Assembly: GCF_000271305.1 (NCBI RefSeq)
Contig: NZ_AKGD01000002.1
Span: 496,001 to 560,000, forward strand
Direction of reading: 5' to 3'
DNA length: 64,000 nt
Origin: Hydrocarboniphaga effusa AP103
GTDB taxonomy: Bacteria > Pseudomonadota > Gammaproteobacteria > Nevskiales > Nevskiaceae
Shown piece after piece: positions 44,684 through 53,581 of this stretch (the first letter of the stretch is position 1; the number at the start of each line of letters is the position of its first letter). Below the pieces are notes generated by a model. The model did not search any database. It had not been told where the DNA came from and saw nothing but the letters and a program-made list of their open reading frames with translations. The position numbers and the translations under genes were made by a program.

Positions 44684-45345
44684 GCGGCGAGAGCGCATCG
44701 GCGTCGACCCACGGCGCCTTGGTCCGCAGCGCAAGACAGCAGGCGCGGCGCTCGTTCTGGCTGCGCCAGCTTACGCAGTGGCATTGGATCAGCGCGGCGA
44801 TCAGCCTGATCGGCATGATCCTGTTCGCGGCCACCGGCATCACGCTCAATCACGCTTCGCAGATCAAGACTTCGCCGCAGGTCACCAAGCTGCATGGCGA
44901 ACTGCCGATGGAGCTGCGCGCCCTGCTCGAGACACAGGCCGACGCGGGCGGCGCGCTGCCGGCGCTGCTGCTCGATTGGCTCGGCAAGGAGTGGTCGCTG
45001 CGCGGCGTCACGGGCAACCCCGAATGGTCGTCCGACGAGCTCTACGTTTCGATGCCGCGACCCGGCGGCGATGCCTGGCTCAGCGTCGACCTGGCCAGCG
45101 GCGAGATCGAGTACGAGCGCACCGATCGCGGCTGGATCTCGTATTTCAACGATCTGCACAAGGGCCGCAATTCGGGCCTGGTGTGGAGCTGGTTCCTCGA
45201 TGTGTTTGCGGTCGCCTGCCTGATATTTTCGATCAGCGGTCTGTTCCTGTTGCAGCTGCACGCCAGACGCCGTGTCGGCACCTGGCCTTTCGTTGGCCTG
45301 GGCCTGCTGCTTCCGCTGCTTCTGGCCCTGCTGTTCATTCATTGA
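44680..45345 (+). CDS. PepSY-associated TM-helix protein
   Basis: 221 residues with a membrane segment at about 36-58 ([25 protein letters not shown]), a periplasmic PepSY-like region, and two C-terminal membrane segments (about 170-193 and 201-220). The DLHKGRNSG motif followed by a Trp-rich helix is the PepSY-TM signature shared with periplasmic ferric-siderophore reductases. A GTG start overlaps the piuC stop (GTGA). Likely passes electrons across or along the inner membrane. Confidence 0.86.
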   Translation: MSGESASASTHGALVRSARQQARRSFWLRQLTQWHWISAAISLIGMILFAATGITLNHASQIKTSPQVTKLHGELPMELRALLETQADAGGALPALLLDWLGKEWSLRGVTGNPEWSSDELYVSMPRPGGDAWLSVDLASGEIEYERTDRGWISYFNDLHKGRNSGLVWSWFLDVFAVACLIFSISGLFLLQLHARRRVGTWPFVGLGLLLPLLLALLFIH

Positions 45346-45371
45346 CGTCATTTGATGCTACGAGCCCGACC

Positions 45372-45971
45372 ATGAAATTGCCTTCCATGCGAACCCCTCT
45401 CTCCATCGCCGTCTGCGGGCTTTCGGCCGCGCCCGCGATGGCTGCCGATCTCGACGTCAGCGTGCAGATTCCGCAGCTCGACGTGGCCGAGTACCACCGT
45501 CCCTACGTCGCCGTCTGGCTCGAGCGCGAAGATCGCAGCGTCGCGAGCAACCTGGCGGTCTGGTACCAGCTCAAGCGCGGCGGCGGTCCGGGTGGGCCGG
45601 CCGCGGCTCCGGCGGGCGATGCGCCGAAGGGCCCGGGCGCGCAGGCCGGCGGCGGCGAAGGCGGAACCAAGTGGCTGCCCGATCTGCGCCAGTGGTGGCG
45701 CCGCACGGGACGTGAACTCTCGGTGCCGATCGACGGCGTGACCGGCGCGACGCGCCCGGTCGGCGAGCACAAGCTCAGCTTTTCCACCGGCAAGGCCCCG
45801 CTCGCCGAACTCGCGCCGGGCAAGTACAAGCTCGTCGTCGAAGCCGCGCGCGAAGACGGTGGCCGCGAACTCGTCGACATTCCGTTCGAATGGCCGGCGG
45901 CGGGCAAGCAGGAACTCAAGGCTGCCGGCAAGAGCGAGCTCGGCGCCATCACGCTGGCGATCAAGCCTTGA
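45372..45971 (+). CDS. DUF2271 periplasmic protein, predicted flavinylation target
   Basis: 199 residues with a signal peptide ending PAMA (about residue 24). The core has [17 protein letters not shown] and WYQLKRG, the DUF2271 signature. Residues 121-127 are DGVTGAT, matching the Dxx[ST]GA[ST] sequence to which ApbE attaches FMN, with Thr127 as acceptor. A glycine-rich insert (70-98) lies before it. Its neighbours are a PepSY-TM protein, a DUF4198 protein, ApbE and a flavoprotein reductase, so it is probably an extracytoplasmic flavin electron carrier. Confidence 0.86.
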   Translation: MKLPSMRTPLSIAVCGLSAAPAMAADLDVSVQIPQLDVAEYHRPYVAVWLEREDRSVASNLAVWYQLKRGGGPGGPAAAPAGDAPKGPGAQAGGGEGGTKWLPDLRQWWRRTGRELSVPIDGVTGATRPVGEHKLSFSTGKAPLAELAPGKYKLVVEAAREDGGRELVDIPFEWPAAGKQELKAAGKSELGAITLAIKP

Positions 45972-46005
45972 GCTGACGTTCGCAATCGATAGAGGAATCC
46001 ACGAC

Positions 46006-46839
46006 ATGAAAAATCTGCTCAAGCATTTCACCGCCGGGCGCACGCTGGTCGCTGTCGCGCTGCTGCTGCCGATCGCCGCGCAGGCGCACAAGCCCTGGCT
46101 CGCGCCGTCCAAGACGACGCTGAGCGTCGGCCAGTGGGTCACCGTCGACGCCGGCGTCGCCACGCAGCCCTTCGTTCGCGATCACAATGCGCTGGCGCTC
46201 GACAACATGGTCATCACCGCGCCGGACGGCAGCACCGTGCAGCCCGAGAATCCTTCCAAGGGCAAGCTGCGCAGCAGCTTCGATCTGCAGCTGCAGCAGG
46301 CCGGCACGTACAAGATCGCGTTCGTGAACAGCAACGTCAGCGCGAGCTGGGAAGAAGACGGCAAGAACAAGCGCTGGCCACCGCGCGGTACGCCGTTTAC
46401 TGCCGAAGGCTTCGCCAAGGAAGTGCCGAAGAAAGCCAAGAACCTCAAGGTCACGCAGATGAGCAGCACGCTCGCCACCTACGTGACGGCCGGCGCGCCG
46501 AACGACGGCGCGCTCAAGCCCGTCGGCAAGGGGTTGGAGCTCGTGCCGGTGACGGCGTTCACCGATCTCTACGTCGGCGAAGAAGCGACGTTCAAGCTGC
46601 TGCTCGACGGCAAGCCGGCTTCGGGAGTGGAGGTGGAAGTGATCGCAGACGGCGTGCGCTACCGCGACAGCATGGGTGAAGTGATCGTGAAGTCGGACGC
46701 GCAGGGCCTGCTCAAGCTCAACTTCACGCAGCCCGGCCTGCACTATCTGTCGGCCTCGGTTTCCGACAAGAACGCCGAGAAGCCCGCCACCGATCGCCGC
46801 ACGAGCTACGCGGGCGTCTTCGACGTGCTGCCGCCCTGA
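46006..46839 (+). CDS. DUF4198 periplasmic protein
   Basis: 277 residues with a signal peptide (1-27, AQA) and the mature N-terminus HKPWLAP, the conserved His/Trp start of DUF4198 proteins. Two beta-sandwich-like domains follow, the second (FTDLYVGEEATFKLLLDGKPASG) resembling the DUF4198 C-terminal repeat. Family members are periplasmic metal- or ligand-binding accessory proteins with no settled role. The ribosome-binding site is AGAGGA. It sits between the DUF2271 and apbE genes. Confidence 0.86.
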   Translation: MKNLLKHFTAGRTLVAVALLLPIAAQAHKPWLAPSKTTLSVGQWVTVDAGVATQPFVRDHNALALDNMVITAPDGSTVQPENPSKGKLRSSFDLQLQQAGTYKIAFVNSNVSASWEEDGKNKRWPPRGTPFTAEGFAKEVPKKAKNLKVTQMSSTLATYVTAGAPNDGALKPVGKGLELVPVTAFTDLYVGEEATFKLLLDGKPASGVEVEVIADGVRYRDSMGEVIVKSDAQGLLKLNFTQPGLHYLSASVSDKNAEKPATDRRTSYAGVFDVLPP

Positions 46840-46884
46840 TCCGTTCGATGTCGCATGCGGCGCAATTGAAACTTTGAGTTCCTC

Positions 46885-47901
46885 GTGAGCCGCGTTCTGC
46901 TGCCGCCGCAGCTGTCCGCCGTCGCGCAGGCCGGTCCCGAAGCGGGATCGGTGGTGCGCCAGTTGCGCGGCGAGAGCATGGGCACGACCTGGAGCGTGTC
47001 GGTGTGCGCGCCACCCGAGCGGCTCGATGCCCTGCCGTTGCAGCGGCTGCTGCAGGCCGAGCTCGATGAGGTCGTCGAGCAGATGAGTCACTGGAAGCCC
47101 GACTCGCTGCTGTCGCGTTTCAACGACGCGCCTGCCGGCAGTACGCAGGTTTTGCCGGAAGCTTTCTTCGAGGTGCTGCGTTGCGCTTGCGAACTCGCAC
47201 GCGCCAGCAACGGCGCCTACGATCCGGCCGCCGGCGCGCTCGTCGATGTCTGGGGCTTCGGCGCCAAACCGCGCGATGCGCTGCCGCCTTCGGCGCAGGA
47301 GATTCGCGAAGCGCTCGCACGCTGCGGCTGGCGGCGCCTGCGGCTCGACGAGCAGACGCGCTCGATCACGCAGCCCGGCGGTCTCGCGCTCGATCTGTCG
47401 TCGATCGCCAAGGGCTACGGCGTCGACCGGCTCTGCGAAGCCTTGCAGCGCCATGGCATCGCGCATCATCTCTGCGAAGTCGGTGGCGAGGTGCGCGGAC
47501 AAGGCTGCAAGCCCGACGATCATCCGTGGTGGGTCACGCTCGAAGCCATTCCGGAGGCTCCGTTCGAGGCTCCGTGGCTGCTCGCGCTCGACGGCATCGC
47601 GGTCGCCACTTCGGGCGACTACCGTCGCTACTTCGAACAAGGCGAGCGCCGCTATGCGCACACGCTCGATCCGCGCAGCGGGTATCCGCTCAATCCGGCG
47701 CCCGCGGCCGTCAGCGTGGTGCATCCACGATGCATGCTTGCCGACGGCCTCGCCACCGTGCTGACCGCGCTCGGCCTGCAGGACGGCATGGCCTTCGCCG
47801 AGCGCGAAAACGTGGCCGCCTTGTTCGTCATGCGCAATGGCGCGAGCGGACGTTTCGATGAATATGCGAGCACGGCCTGGAGCCGGCTGCTCGAAGCTTG
47901 A
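46885..47901 (+). CDS. apbE: FAD:protein FMN transferase (ApbE)
   Basis: 338 residues. ApbE motifs include RGESMGTTWSV, LDLSSIAKGYGVD and HTLDPRSGYPLN, with Mg-binding Asp in the LADGLATVL region. It attaches FMN from FAD to Thr/Ser of partner proteins; DUF2271 two genes upstream has the target motif. Oddly there is no signal peptide or lipobox, and the frame has a stop at 46867, so no exported form is available. Either flavinylation happens in the cytosol or the export signal is cryptic. GTG start at 46885. Confidence 0.93.
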   Translation: MSRVLLPPQLSAVAQAGPEAGSVVRQLRGESMGTTWSVSVCAPPERLDALPLQRLLQAELDEVVEQMSHWKPDSLLSRFNDAPAGSTQVLPEAFFEVLRCACELARASNGAYDPAAGALVDVWGFGAKPRDALPPSAQEIREALARCGWRRLRLDEQTRSITQPGGLALDLSSIAKGYGVDRLCEALQRHGIAHHLCEVGGEVRGQGCKPDDHPWWVTLEAIPEAPFEAPWLLALDGIAVATSGDYRRYFEQGERRYAHTLDPRSGYPLNPAPAAVSVVHPRCMLADGLATVLTALGLQDGMAFAERENVAALFVMRNGASGRFDEYASTAWSRLLEA

Positions 47902-47913
47902 GGTTTGCCAGGC

Positions 47914-49335
47914 GTGAAATTCGATAGAACGCAGGTCGGCACGACGATTCTGCTGCTGTTGCTCCTGATCGCCGCGATCGGCTTGTTCGGCCTGCAGCCC
48001 GGCGCTGCGCAGTGGATCGATCCGGGGCGCGAGCGCTGGCTCATCGCGCTCGGCGCCATCGCGCTGTATCTGCTGTTGTGCCTGGCCTTGTGGCGGCGTC
48101 GCCGCAAGGCGCATGAAGTCGCGTCCGATGCGAACTGGCTCGTCGTGTACGCGAGCCAGACCGGGCATGCGGAGCAGCTCGCCTGGCAGAGCGCGAAGGC
48201 GCTGCAGGCCGGCGGCGCGAGCGCCCGCGTGATCTCGATCCACGATCTCGATGCGCCGACCTTGCGTGCGGCGCCTCGCGCCTTGTTCGTCGCGAGCACG
48301 ACGGGCGAAGGCGACCCGCCCGACGGCGCGCTGCGCTTCCTGCGCGAGGTGATGGCCCAGGACGCGCCGCTGGCGCTCGATTACGCCGTGCTCGCGCTCG
48401 GTGATCGCAGCTACAGCCAGTATTGCGGCTGGGGCCGCAGGCTCGATGCCTGGCTGCAGGAGCGCGGGGCGACGCCGCTGTTCGAGCGCATCGAAGTCGA
48501 CAATGCGGATGCGATGGCGATCCAGAGCTGGCAGCAGCGCATCGAAGCGCTCGTCGGCGGCGAGCCGCTGGTCTGGAGCGAGCCCGAGTTCGAAAGCTGG
48601 ACCTTGACCGAGCGTCGCGTGCTCAACGCCGGCAGCCTCGGGGCTCCGTGTTTTCACGTCGCGCTCGTCCCGCCCGCGAACACGCGCTGGCAGGCCGGCG
48701 ACGTGCTCGCGGTGGAATTGCCGGTCGATCCGCCCGCGCAGCGTGATTACTCGATCGCCTCGATCGCAGCCGATGGTGCGGCGCATCTGCTGATCCGGCA
48801 GACGCGCAGGCCCGACGGCAGCATCGGCATCGGCTCCGGATTCCTGACGCAGCAGGCGTCGCTGCAATCCAGCGTGCGCGCGCGCGTGCGCCGCAATGCC
48901 ACGTTTCATGCGCCGCTCGATGCGAGGCCGATGATCCTGGTCGGCAACGGAACCGGCATCGCCGGCTTGCGCGCCCTGCTCAAGGAGCGCATCGCCGCGC
49001 AGCACAAGGCCAACTGGCTGCTGTTCGGCGAGCGCCAGGCCGCGCACGATTTCCACTATCGCGACGAGCTGCTGAGCTGGCAATCGCAGGGCTCGCTGGC
49101 CGAACTCGATCTCGCGTTCTCGCGCGATGGCGCGCAGCGACGCTACGTGCAGGACGTGTTGCGCGAGCAGGCGCAGCGGCTGAGCGAATGGGTGGAGCAG
49201 GGCGCCGCGATCTACGTCTGCGGCAGCGCGCAGGGCATGGCGAGCGGCGTGCACGCCGCGCTCGTCGAGGTGCTCGGCGAAACACTGGTCGAGAAGCTGC
49301 GCGATGACGGCCGCTATCGGCGCGACGTCTACTGA
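47914..49335 (+). CDS. Membrane-anchored NADPH-flavoprotein reductase (flavodoxin + FNR domains)
   Basis: 473 residues from GTG 47914 (TTG 47905 is possible). Two membrane segments (about 10-28 and 43-60) end in RRRRK, placing the rest in the cytosol. A flavodoxin domain (YASQTGHAEQ, STTGEGDPP, LGDRSYSQYCGWG) is followed by an FNR module with RDYS FAD-binding, GNGTGIAGLR and YVCGSAQGM NADPH motifs. The organisation is that of sulfite-reductase alpha/cytochrome P450 reductase, tethered to the membrane. It likely feeds electrons from NADPH to the PepSY-TM and DUF2271 carriers. Confidence 0.92.
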   Translation: MKFDRTQVGTTILLLLLLIAAIGLFGLQPGAAQWIDPGRERWLIALGAIALYLLLCLALWRRRRKAHEVASDANWLVVYASQTGHAEQLAWQSAKALQAGGASARVISIHDLDAPTLRAAPRALFVASTTGEGDPPDGALRFLREVMAQDAPLALDYAVLALGDRSYSQYCGWGRRLDAWLQERGATPLFERIEVDNADAMAIQSWQQRIEALVGGEPLVWSEPEFESWTLTERRVLNAGSLGAPCFHVALVPPANTRWQAGDVLAVELPVDPPAQRDYSIASIAADGAAHLLIRQTRRPDGSIGIGSGFLTQQASLQSSVRARVRRNATFHAPLDARPMILVGNGTGIAGLRALLKERIAAQHKANWLLFGERQAAHDFHYRDELLSWQSQGSLAELDLAFSRDGAQRRYVQDVLREQAQRLSEWVEQGAAIYVCGSAQGMASGVHAALVEVLGETLVEKLRDDGRYRRDVY

Positions 49336-49350
49336 TCGCGGTTCTCGTCT

Positions 49351-49459
49351 CCTTCTCCCTCCGGCAGAGGTTGAGGGACTCTCACGGATAGTGAAGCCCG
49401 GCTATCACGGCACATCCCTCATCCGTCCCTTCGGGGCACCTTCTCCCGGAGGGAGAAGG
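49351..49459. repeat. Inverted-repeat intergenic element between the flavoprotein gene and exbD
   Basis: The ends CCTTCTCCCTCCGG (49351-49364) and CCGGAGGGAGAAGG (49446-49459) are a perfect 14-bp inverted repeat. Inside is a GATAG/CTATC hairpin and a TTCGGGG stretch. It lies between convergent genes. The style resembles the element family found twice at 53993 and 59642, though it is not a clear copy of it. Confidence 0.72.
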
Positions 49460-49467
49460 CAAACGCA

Positions 49468-49932
49468 TCAAGGCTGAACTTGTTGCGCGCCTTCGCCGGT
49501 TGCCGGCGCGCTGCCCGTTCCGCTCGGATCGGAGATGAAACCGATCTTGCTGACGCCGGCTTTCGAAGCCTCCGCCATCACCTGCGCGAGGATTTCGTAG
49601 CGCGTGTTGCGGTCGGCGCGAATGTGCAGCTCGGGCGAAGGCTCTTTCTGGCCGGCCTGCTGCAGGCGCGAGATCGCCTGATCGAGCGATACCGGCTGGC
49701 CGTCCCAGAAGATCTGCCCGGTTTCGTTGATCGCGAAGTCGATCTTGTCGGGCTCGGATTTGAGCACTTCGGAGCTCGCCTGCGGCAGGTTGATCTTCAC
49801 CGCGTTGGTCAGCAGCGGGGCGGTGACGATGAAGATCACGAGCAGTACGAGCATTACGTCGATCAGCGGGACCATGTTGATCTCCGCCATCGGCGTTTTG
49901 TTGGGCGTGTGCCCGAAGCTTCCGAACGCCAT
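49468..49932 (-). CDS. exbD: Biopolymer transport protein ExbD
   Basis: 154 residues: a short cytosolic N-terminus with MAEINMVPLIDVMLVLLVIFI, one membrane helix holding the essential Asp (LIDVML), and a periplasmic domain with IRADRNTRYE. It is part of the proton-driven ExbB-ExbD-TonB motor that energises outer-membrane receptors. It is last in the tonB-exbB-exbD operon, 12 bp after exbB. Confidence 0.96.
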   Translation of the reverse strand: MAFGSFGHTPNKTPMAEINMVPLIDVMLVLLVIFIVTAPLLTNAVKINLPQASSEVLKSEPDKIDFAINETGQIFWDGQPVSLDQAISRLQQAGQKEPSPELHIRADRNTRYEILAQVMAEASKAGVSKIGFISDPSGTGSAPATGEGAQQVQP

Positions 49933-49944
49933 CGCTCAGCTCCT

Positions 49945-50673
49945 TTAGTTGCCGGCCGTGGACTTGACCACGCGCACCGGCGGCGCGGCGACGAACTGCG
50001 CGCCGGTGGTCAGGAAGGCGTAGAGATCGTGTGCGAAGGTGTCGAGGCGCGCGAGCACCATGCGGTTCGAGCGCACCAGGAAGTTGTAGCCGAGGACCGC
50101 CGGAATGGCGACGCCGAGGCCGATGGCGGTCATGATCAGCGCTTCGCCGACCGGGCCGGCGACCTTGTCTAGCGAGCCCGAGCCGCTCATGCCGATCGCG
50201 AGCAGCGCGTGGTAGATGCCCCAGACCGTGCCGAACAGGCCCACGAACGGCGCGGTCGAGCCGACCGAAGCGAGCACGGTGAGGCCCGATTCCATCTTCG
50301 CGGTCTCCTCGTCGATCACCTTGCGGATCGTGCGCGTGAGGAACTCGGCCGCGCTGCCGGCCTCTTCGAGACGGCTCGCGCCGAAGCGCGCGTGGTGCTC
50401 GCGCGCGAAGATCGCGTGATGCGACAGATGCGAGAACGGCTCGTCGGCATGATGCTTGACGACCGCCTCCTGCACCTCGGTGAGATCCTTGGCGTTCCAG
50501 AAGAAGTTCAGGAAGCGCTCGCTGCGGCGGCGCTCGAGCGCCAGCCGAATGCTCTTGCTGACGATCAGATACCAGCTCGCCACCGACATCAGCACCAGCA
50601 CGATGAGCAGGAATTTGGAGACGGCGTCGGATTGGCCGAGGAAGTGCTGAATGCCGAGGGATTGCGGTTCCAT
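49945..50673 (-). CDS. exbB: Biopolymer transport protein ExbB
   Basis: 242 residues of the MotA/TolQ/ExbB family: three membrane segments with a large cytosolic loop between the first two, and the GLFGTVWGIYHAL and GEALIMTAIGLGVAIPAVLGYN stretches of the family. It works with ExbD and TonB in energising siderophore receptors such as the one at 41524. Confidence 0.96.
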   Translation of the reverse strand: MEPQSLGIQHFLGQSDAVSKFLLIVLVLMSVASWYLIVSKSIRLALERRRSERFLNFFWNAKDLTEVQEAVVKHHADEPFSHLSHHAIFAREHHARFGASRLEEAGSAAEFLTRTIRKVIDEETAKMESGLTVLASVGSTAPFVGLFGTVWGIYHALLAIGMSGSGSLDKVAGPVGEALIMTAIGLGVAIPAVLGYNFLVRSNRMVLARLDTFAHDLYAFLTTGAQFVAAPPVRVVKSTAGN

Positions 50674-50702
50674 GACGTCGTTCTGGTTAGCGGATTGGCG
50701 GT

Positions 50703-51380
50703 TTAGTTGCGGGCAAGCGAGAAAACGATCGGGACGATCGCGATTCCGCGAACGGGCTTCTCGCCCATGCGCGACGGCGAGAACTTCCAGCGTTGTACCG
50801 CGCGGCGAGCCGCGTCGTCGAGTCGTGAGTAGCCGCTCGACTTGTCGACTTCCACGGTCAGCGCCTCACCGGTTTCGCTGACGAGCACGCGCAGCACCGC
50901 GGTGCCTTCCTCGTGCAGCCGCTTGGACATCGCCGGATAGGCCGGCGCCGGGTTCTGCAGATAGGCCATGTCGAAGCGCGGCGGCTCGGGCGCGGCTTCC
51001 TTGGGCGGCTCGGATTCGGAGGGCGGCGAATAGGCGGCGACCGGCTCGGCTTCGGCGGGCTCGTCGACGGGCGGGGGCGGGGCGATGATCGGATCGGCCA
51101 CCGGCGTGGGCTTGGGCGAGGTCAGCAGCGGCTTGGGCTTGGGTTTCTCCACCGGCTTCGGTGGCGGTGGCGCGGGCGGCAGCGGCTCGGGCGGTTTCAC
51201 CGGCTCGACCGGCTGGGTCAGCATGCTCACCGTCAGCACCTTCGGCTCCTCGACCGGCGGCGCGCTGTGCACCCAGTACAGCGCCGCGAACAGCGCAGCG
51301 GCATGCGCGCCGAGGACAGCGGCGAGCGACAGGCTGTTGAGCGGGCGATACGAAACAGAAGCGGCGGGCTGGGCGATCAA
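50703..51380 (-). CDS. tonB: Energy transducer TonB
   Basis: 225 residues from TTG 51380. An N-terminal membrane anchor (about 13-33) is followed by a long Pro/Lys/Glu-rich spacer (PPPPKPVEKPKPKP) and a C-terminal TonB domain with YPAMSKRLHEEGTAVLRV and GYSRLDDAARRAVQRWKF. An in-frame ATG exists at 51476, but the Fur-box-like site at 51402-51420 would then be coding, so the TTG is preferred; no strong ribosome-binding site supports either. First gene of tonB-exbB-exbD. Confidence 0.88.
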   Translation of the reverse strand: MIAQPAASVSYRPLNSLSLAAVLGAHAAALFAALYWVHSAPPVEEPKVLTVSMLTQPVEPVKPPEPLPPAPPPPKPVEKPKPKPLLTSPKPTPVADPIIAPPPPVDEPAEAEPVAAYSPPSESEPPKEAAPEPPRFDMAYLQNPAPAYPAMSKRLHEEGTAVLRVLVSETGEALTVEVDKSSGYSRLDDAARRAVQRWKFSPSRMGEKPVRGIAIVPIVFSLARN

Positions 51381-51401
51381 CGCTGGGGAACCGACGGGTG
51401 T

Positions 51402-51422
51402 AACTGAGAATGATTCCCAAGT
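51402..51422 (-). promoter_or_regulatory. Fur-box-like site upstream of tonB
   Basis: On the minus strand it reads GGGAATCATTCTCAGTTA; on the plus strand, TGAGAATGATTCCCA. The central GAATCATTCTC / GAGAATGATTC is the palindromic core of a Fur or heptameric NAT box. About 10 of 19 positions match the 19-bp consensus, weaker than the site at 41404. It agrees with joint iron control of the receptor and its TonB motor. Confidence 0.6.
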
Positions 51423-51581
51423 ATAAGCAGTGGGGCCACTTAAATAAAGACAAGCATCCTCGAGGCATCGCATCATTCGCAGCGTTGAATGACGATCGGC
51501 CGACCCTGTCTCGGCCCAGAAGCGAAAAGCTCACCACCTGACAATCGAAGCAAGGCTCTACCGAGCTGAGGAGAGACGTAA

Positions 51582-53153
51582 ATGGAACGCGCATTGACCC
51601 CGCTGGATTTCTTGCGCCGCGCCCGCAAGGTGCACGGAGCGCGCGAGGCCGTCGTCGACGAGAACGTCCGGCTCAGCTATTCGCAGTTCGGCGACCGCTG
51701 CGACCGCTGGAGCGCGACGCTGCAGCGCCTCGGCGTCGGTCAGGGCGACCGCGTCGCCACCATCGCGCCGAACACGCACCAGCATCTCGAGCAGTTCTAC
51801 GCGGTGCCGCAGATCGGCGCCGTGATCGTGCCGATGAACTACCGGCTCACCGAAGAAGACTTCGTCTACATGGTCACGCACAGCGGCAGCAAGGTGCTCT
51901 GCGTGCATTCCGATTATCTGGACATGGTCGACCGCGTGCGCGACCGCATGGACTGCGTGCAGCATTTCGTCGCGCTCGAAGGCAGCAAGAGCGGCTGGCT
52001 GGATTACGCCAGCCTGGTCGAATCGAGCCCGGCCGATTTCGAGCGCGTCGAGATCCAGGAAACCGACCTGCTCTCGATCAACTACACGAGCGGCACGACG
52101 GCCCGTCCCAAGGGCGTGATGATCACGCATCGCAACGCCTGGATGAATTCCATCGCCACCATGGTCCACGTGCCGATGACGCCGGCGGAGCGCTACCTGT
52201 GGACCCTGCCGATGTTCCACGCCAACGGCTGGACCTTCACGTGGACGGTCACCGCGGCCGGCGGTGCGCACGTGTGCCTGCGCAAGGTCGATGCCTTGCA
52301 GATCTACCGGCTCTGCGAGGTCGAGCGCATCAGCATGCTCTGCGCGGCGCCGACGGTGCTGATCTCGATCGCCAACGGCCCGGCCGAAGAACGCGCACGC
52401 GTGAAGAAGGGCGTGCGTGTGCTGACCGCCGGCGCGCCGCCGGCCGCGGCGACCATCGAGACCATGGAGCAGGAGCTCGGCTGGACCATCACGCAGGTCT
52501 ACGGCCTCACCGAGACCACGCCGTTCATCGCGATCTGCGAGGCGGTTCCGGAGCACGTCGGGCTCGGCGTGCGTGAGCGTGCGGTGATCAAGGCGCGGCA
52601 GGGCGTGGAGCTGATCGGCGCGGCCGAGCTGCGCGTGGTCGACGAGGCGATGAACGACGTGCCGCACGACGGCGAGACGATGGGCGAGATCGTCGCGCGC
52701 GGCAACGTGGTCATGAAGGGCTACTACCAGAACGAGGAAGCCACCGAGAAGGCCTTCGCGGGCGGCTGGTTCCACACCGGCGACGCGGCCGTGATCCATC
52801 CGGATGGCTACGTCGAGATTCGCGATCGCTTCAAGGACGTGATCATCAGCGGCGGCGAGAACATCTCGTCGATCGAAGTCGAGAGCGTGCTGCTGCGCCA
52901 TCCGGCGGTGCTCGAAGTGGCGGTGGTCGGCATGCCGCATCCCAAGTGGGGCGAATCGCCGAACGCCTTCGTCGTGCTGCGTGCGGGCGCGCAGGCGACC
53001 GAGGACGAACTGATGGCCTATGCGCGGGACAACATGGCGCGCTTCAAGGCGCCGTCGAAGTTCCACCTCATTGCCGAACTGCCCAAGACCGCGACCGGCA
53101 AGATCCAGAAGTTCCAGCTGCGCGGCAGCCGGCCGGGCATCAGCGCGCAGTAG
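51582..53153 (+). CDS. AMP-dependent acyl-CoA synthetase/ligase
   Basis: 523 residues of the ANL superfamily. Visible are the P-loop YTSGTTARPKGVMITH, the adenine motif YGLTETTP, the hinge with IRDRFKDVIISGGENIS, and the catalytic Lys in PKTATGKIQK. It activates a carboxylic acid, probably medium- or long-chain fatty or aryl acid, as an acyl-AMP and then CoA thioester. ATG 51582 has GAGGAGAG about 8 nt upstream. No operon partner is nearby. Confidence 0.9.
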   Translation: MERALTPLDFLRRARKVHGAREAVVDENVRLSYSQFGDRCDRWSATLQRLGVGQGDRVATIAPNTHQHLEQFYAVPQIGAVIVPMNYRLTEEDFVYMVTHSGSKVLCVHSDYLDMVDRVRDRMDCVQHFVALEGSKSGWLDYASLVESSPADFERVEIQETDLLSINYTSGTTARPKGVMITHRNAWMNSIATMVHVPMTPAERYLWTLPMFHANGWTFTWTVTAAGGAHVCLRKVDALQIYRLCEVERISMLCAAPTVLISIANGPAEERARVKKGVRVLTAGAPPAAATIETMEQELGWTITQVYGLTETTPFIAICEAVPEHVGLGVRERAVIKARQGVELIGAAELRVVDEAMNDVPHDGETMGEIVARGNVVMKGYYQNEEATEKAFAGGWFHTGDAAVIHPDGYVEIRDRFKDVIISGGENISSIEVESVLLRHPAVLEVAVVGMPHPKWGESPNAFVVLRAGAQATEDELMAYARDNMARFKAPSKFHLIAELPKTATGKIQKFQLRGSRPGISAQ

Positions 53154-53180
53154 CGCGCGGCGACAGCCGGGCTGCGGAGC

Positions 53181-53573
53181 TCACACCGAAACGAGCGAGG
53201 TGGACAGCCCGCCGTAGCGCGTTTCGCCGCGCGCTCCGTAGCCTTCGCTGCGCACGCCCGGCAGCGTCGCGGGCTGCTGGGCCAGGTGCAGGTTCATCTG
53301 CATGCCGTTGGCCTTGTTCTGCGCCGCGCAGCGGCTCAGCAGCATCTCGAAATCCTGCAGCGGCAGATGCGTGGGCAGCGACTGCAGGCGCAGCAGGTTC
53401 TGCAGTTCGGCGAAGCCTTGCAGACGCGAGGCCTTCTCGCGGCTCAGCTGGAGCAGGGCCTGCGCATCGCGCGTGGCGACGGCGTGCTGCTCGGCGTCGA
53501 GCAGGTCGAGCATGCCGCGCAGGCTTTGCATGGCCCGGTCGAACAGCGTCTCGATCGGTGCGGACGTGTTCAT
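53181..53573 (-). CDS. flgN: Flagellar chaperone FlgN
   Basis: 130 residues, predicted helical coiled coil through most of its length (LLDAEQHAVATRDAQALLQLSREKASRL). FlgN is a cytosolic chaperone of the hook-associated proteins FlgK and FlgL. Sequence is weakly conserved in this family, so the call leans on the position right after flgM in the flgAMN set. Confidence 0.85.
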   Translation of the reverse strand: MNTSAPIETLFDRAMQSLRGMLDLLDAEQHAVATRDAQALLQLSREKASRLQGFAELQNLLRLQSLPTHLPLQDFEMLLSRCAAQNKANGMQMNLHLAQQPATLPGVRSEGYGARGETRYGGLSTSLVSV

Positions 53574-53581
53574 CGCGCGTC

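Noticed and set aside
45961..49254. A 1097-codon minus-strand frame opposite the DUF4198, ApbE and flavoprotein genes
   Set aside because: It crosses three well-supported genes, and its sequence is shadow coding without family motifs.
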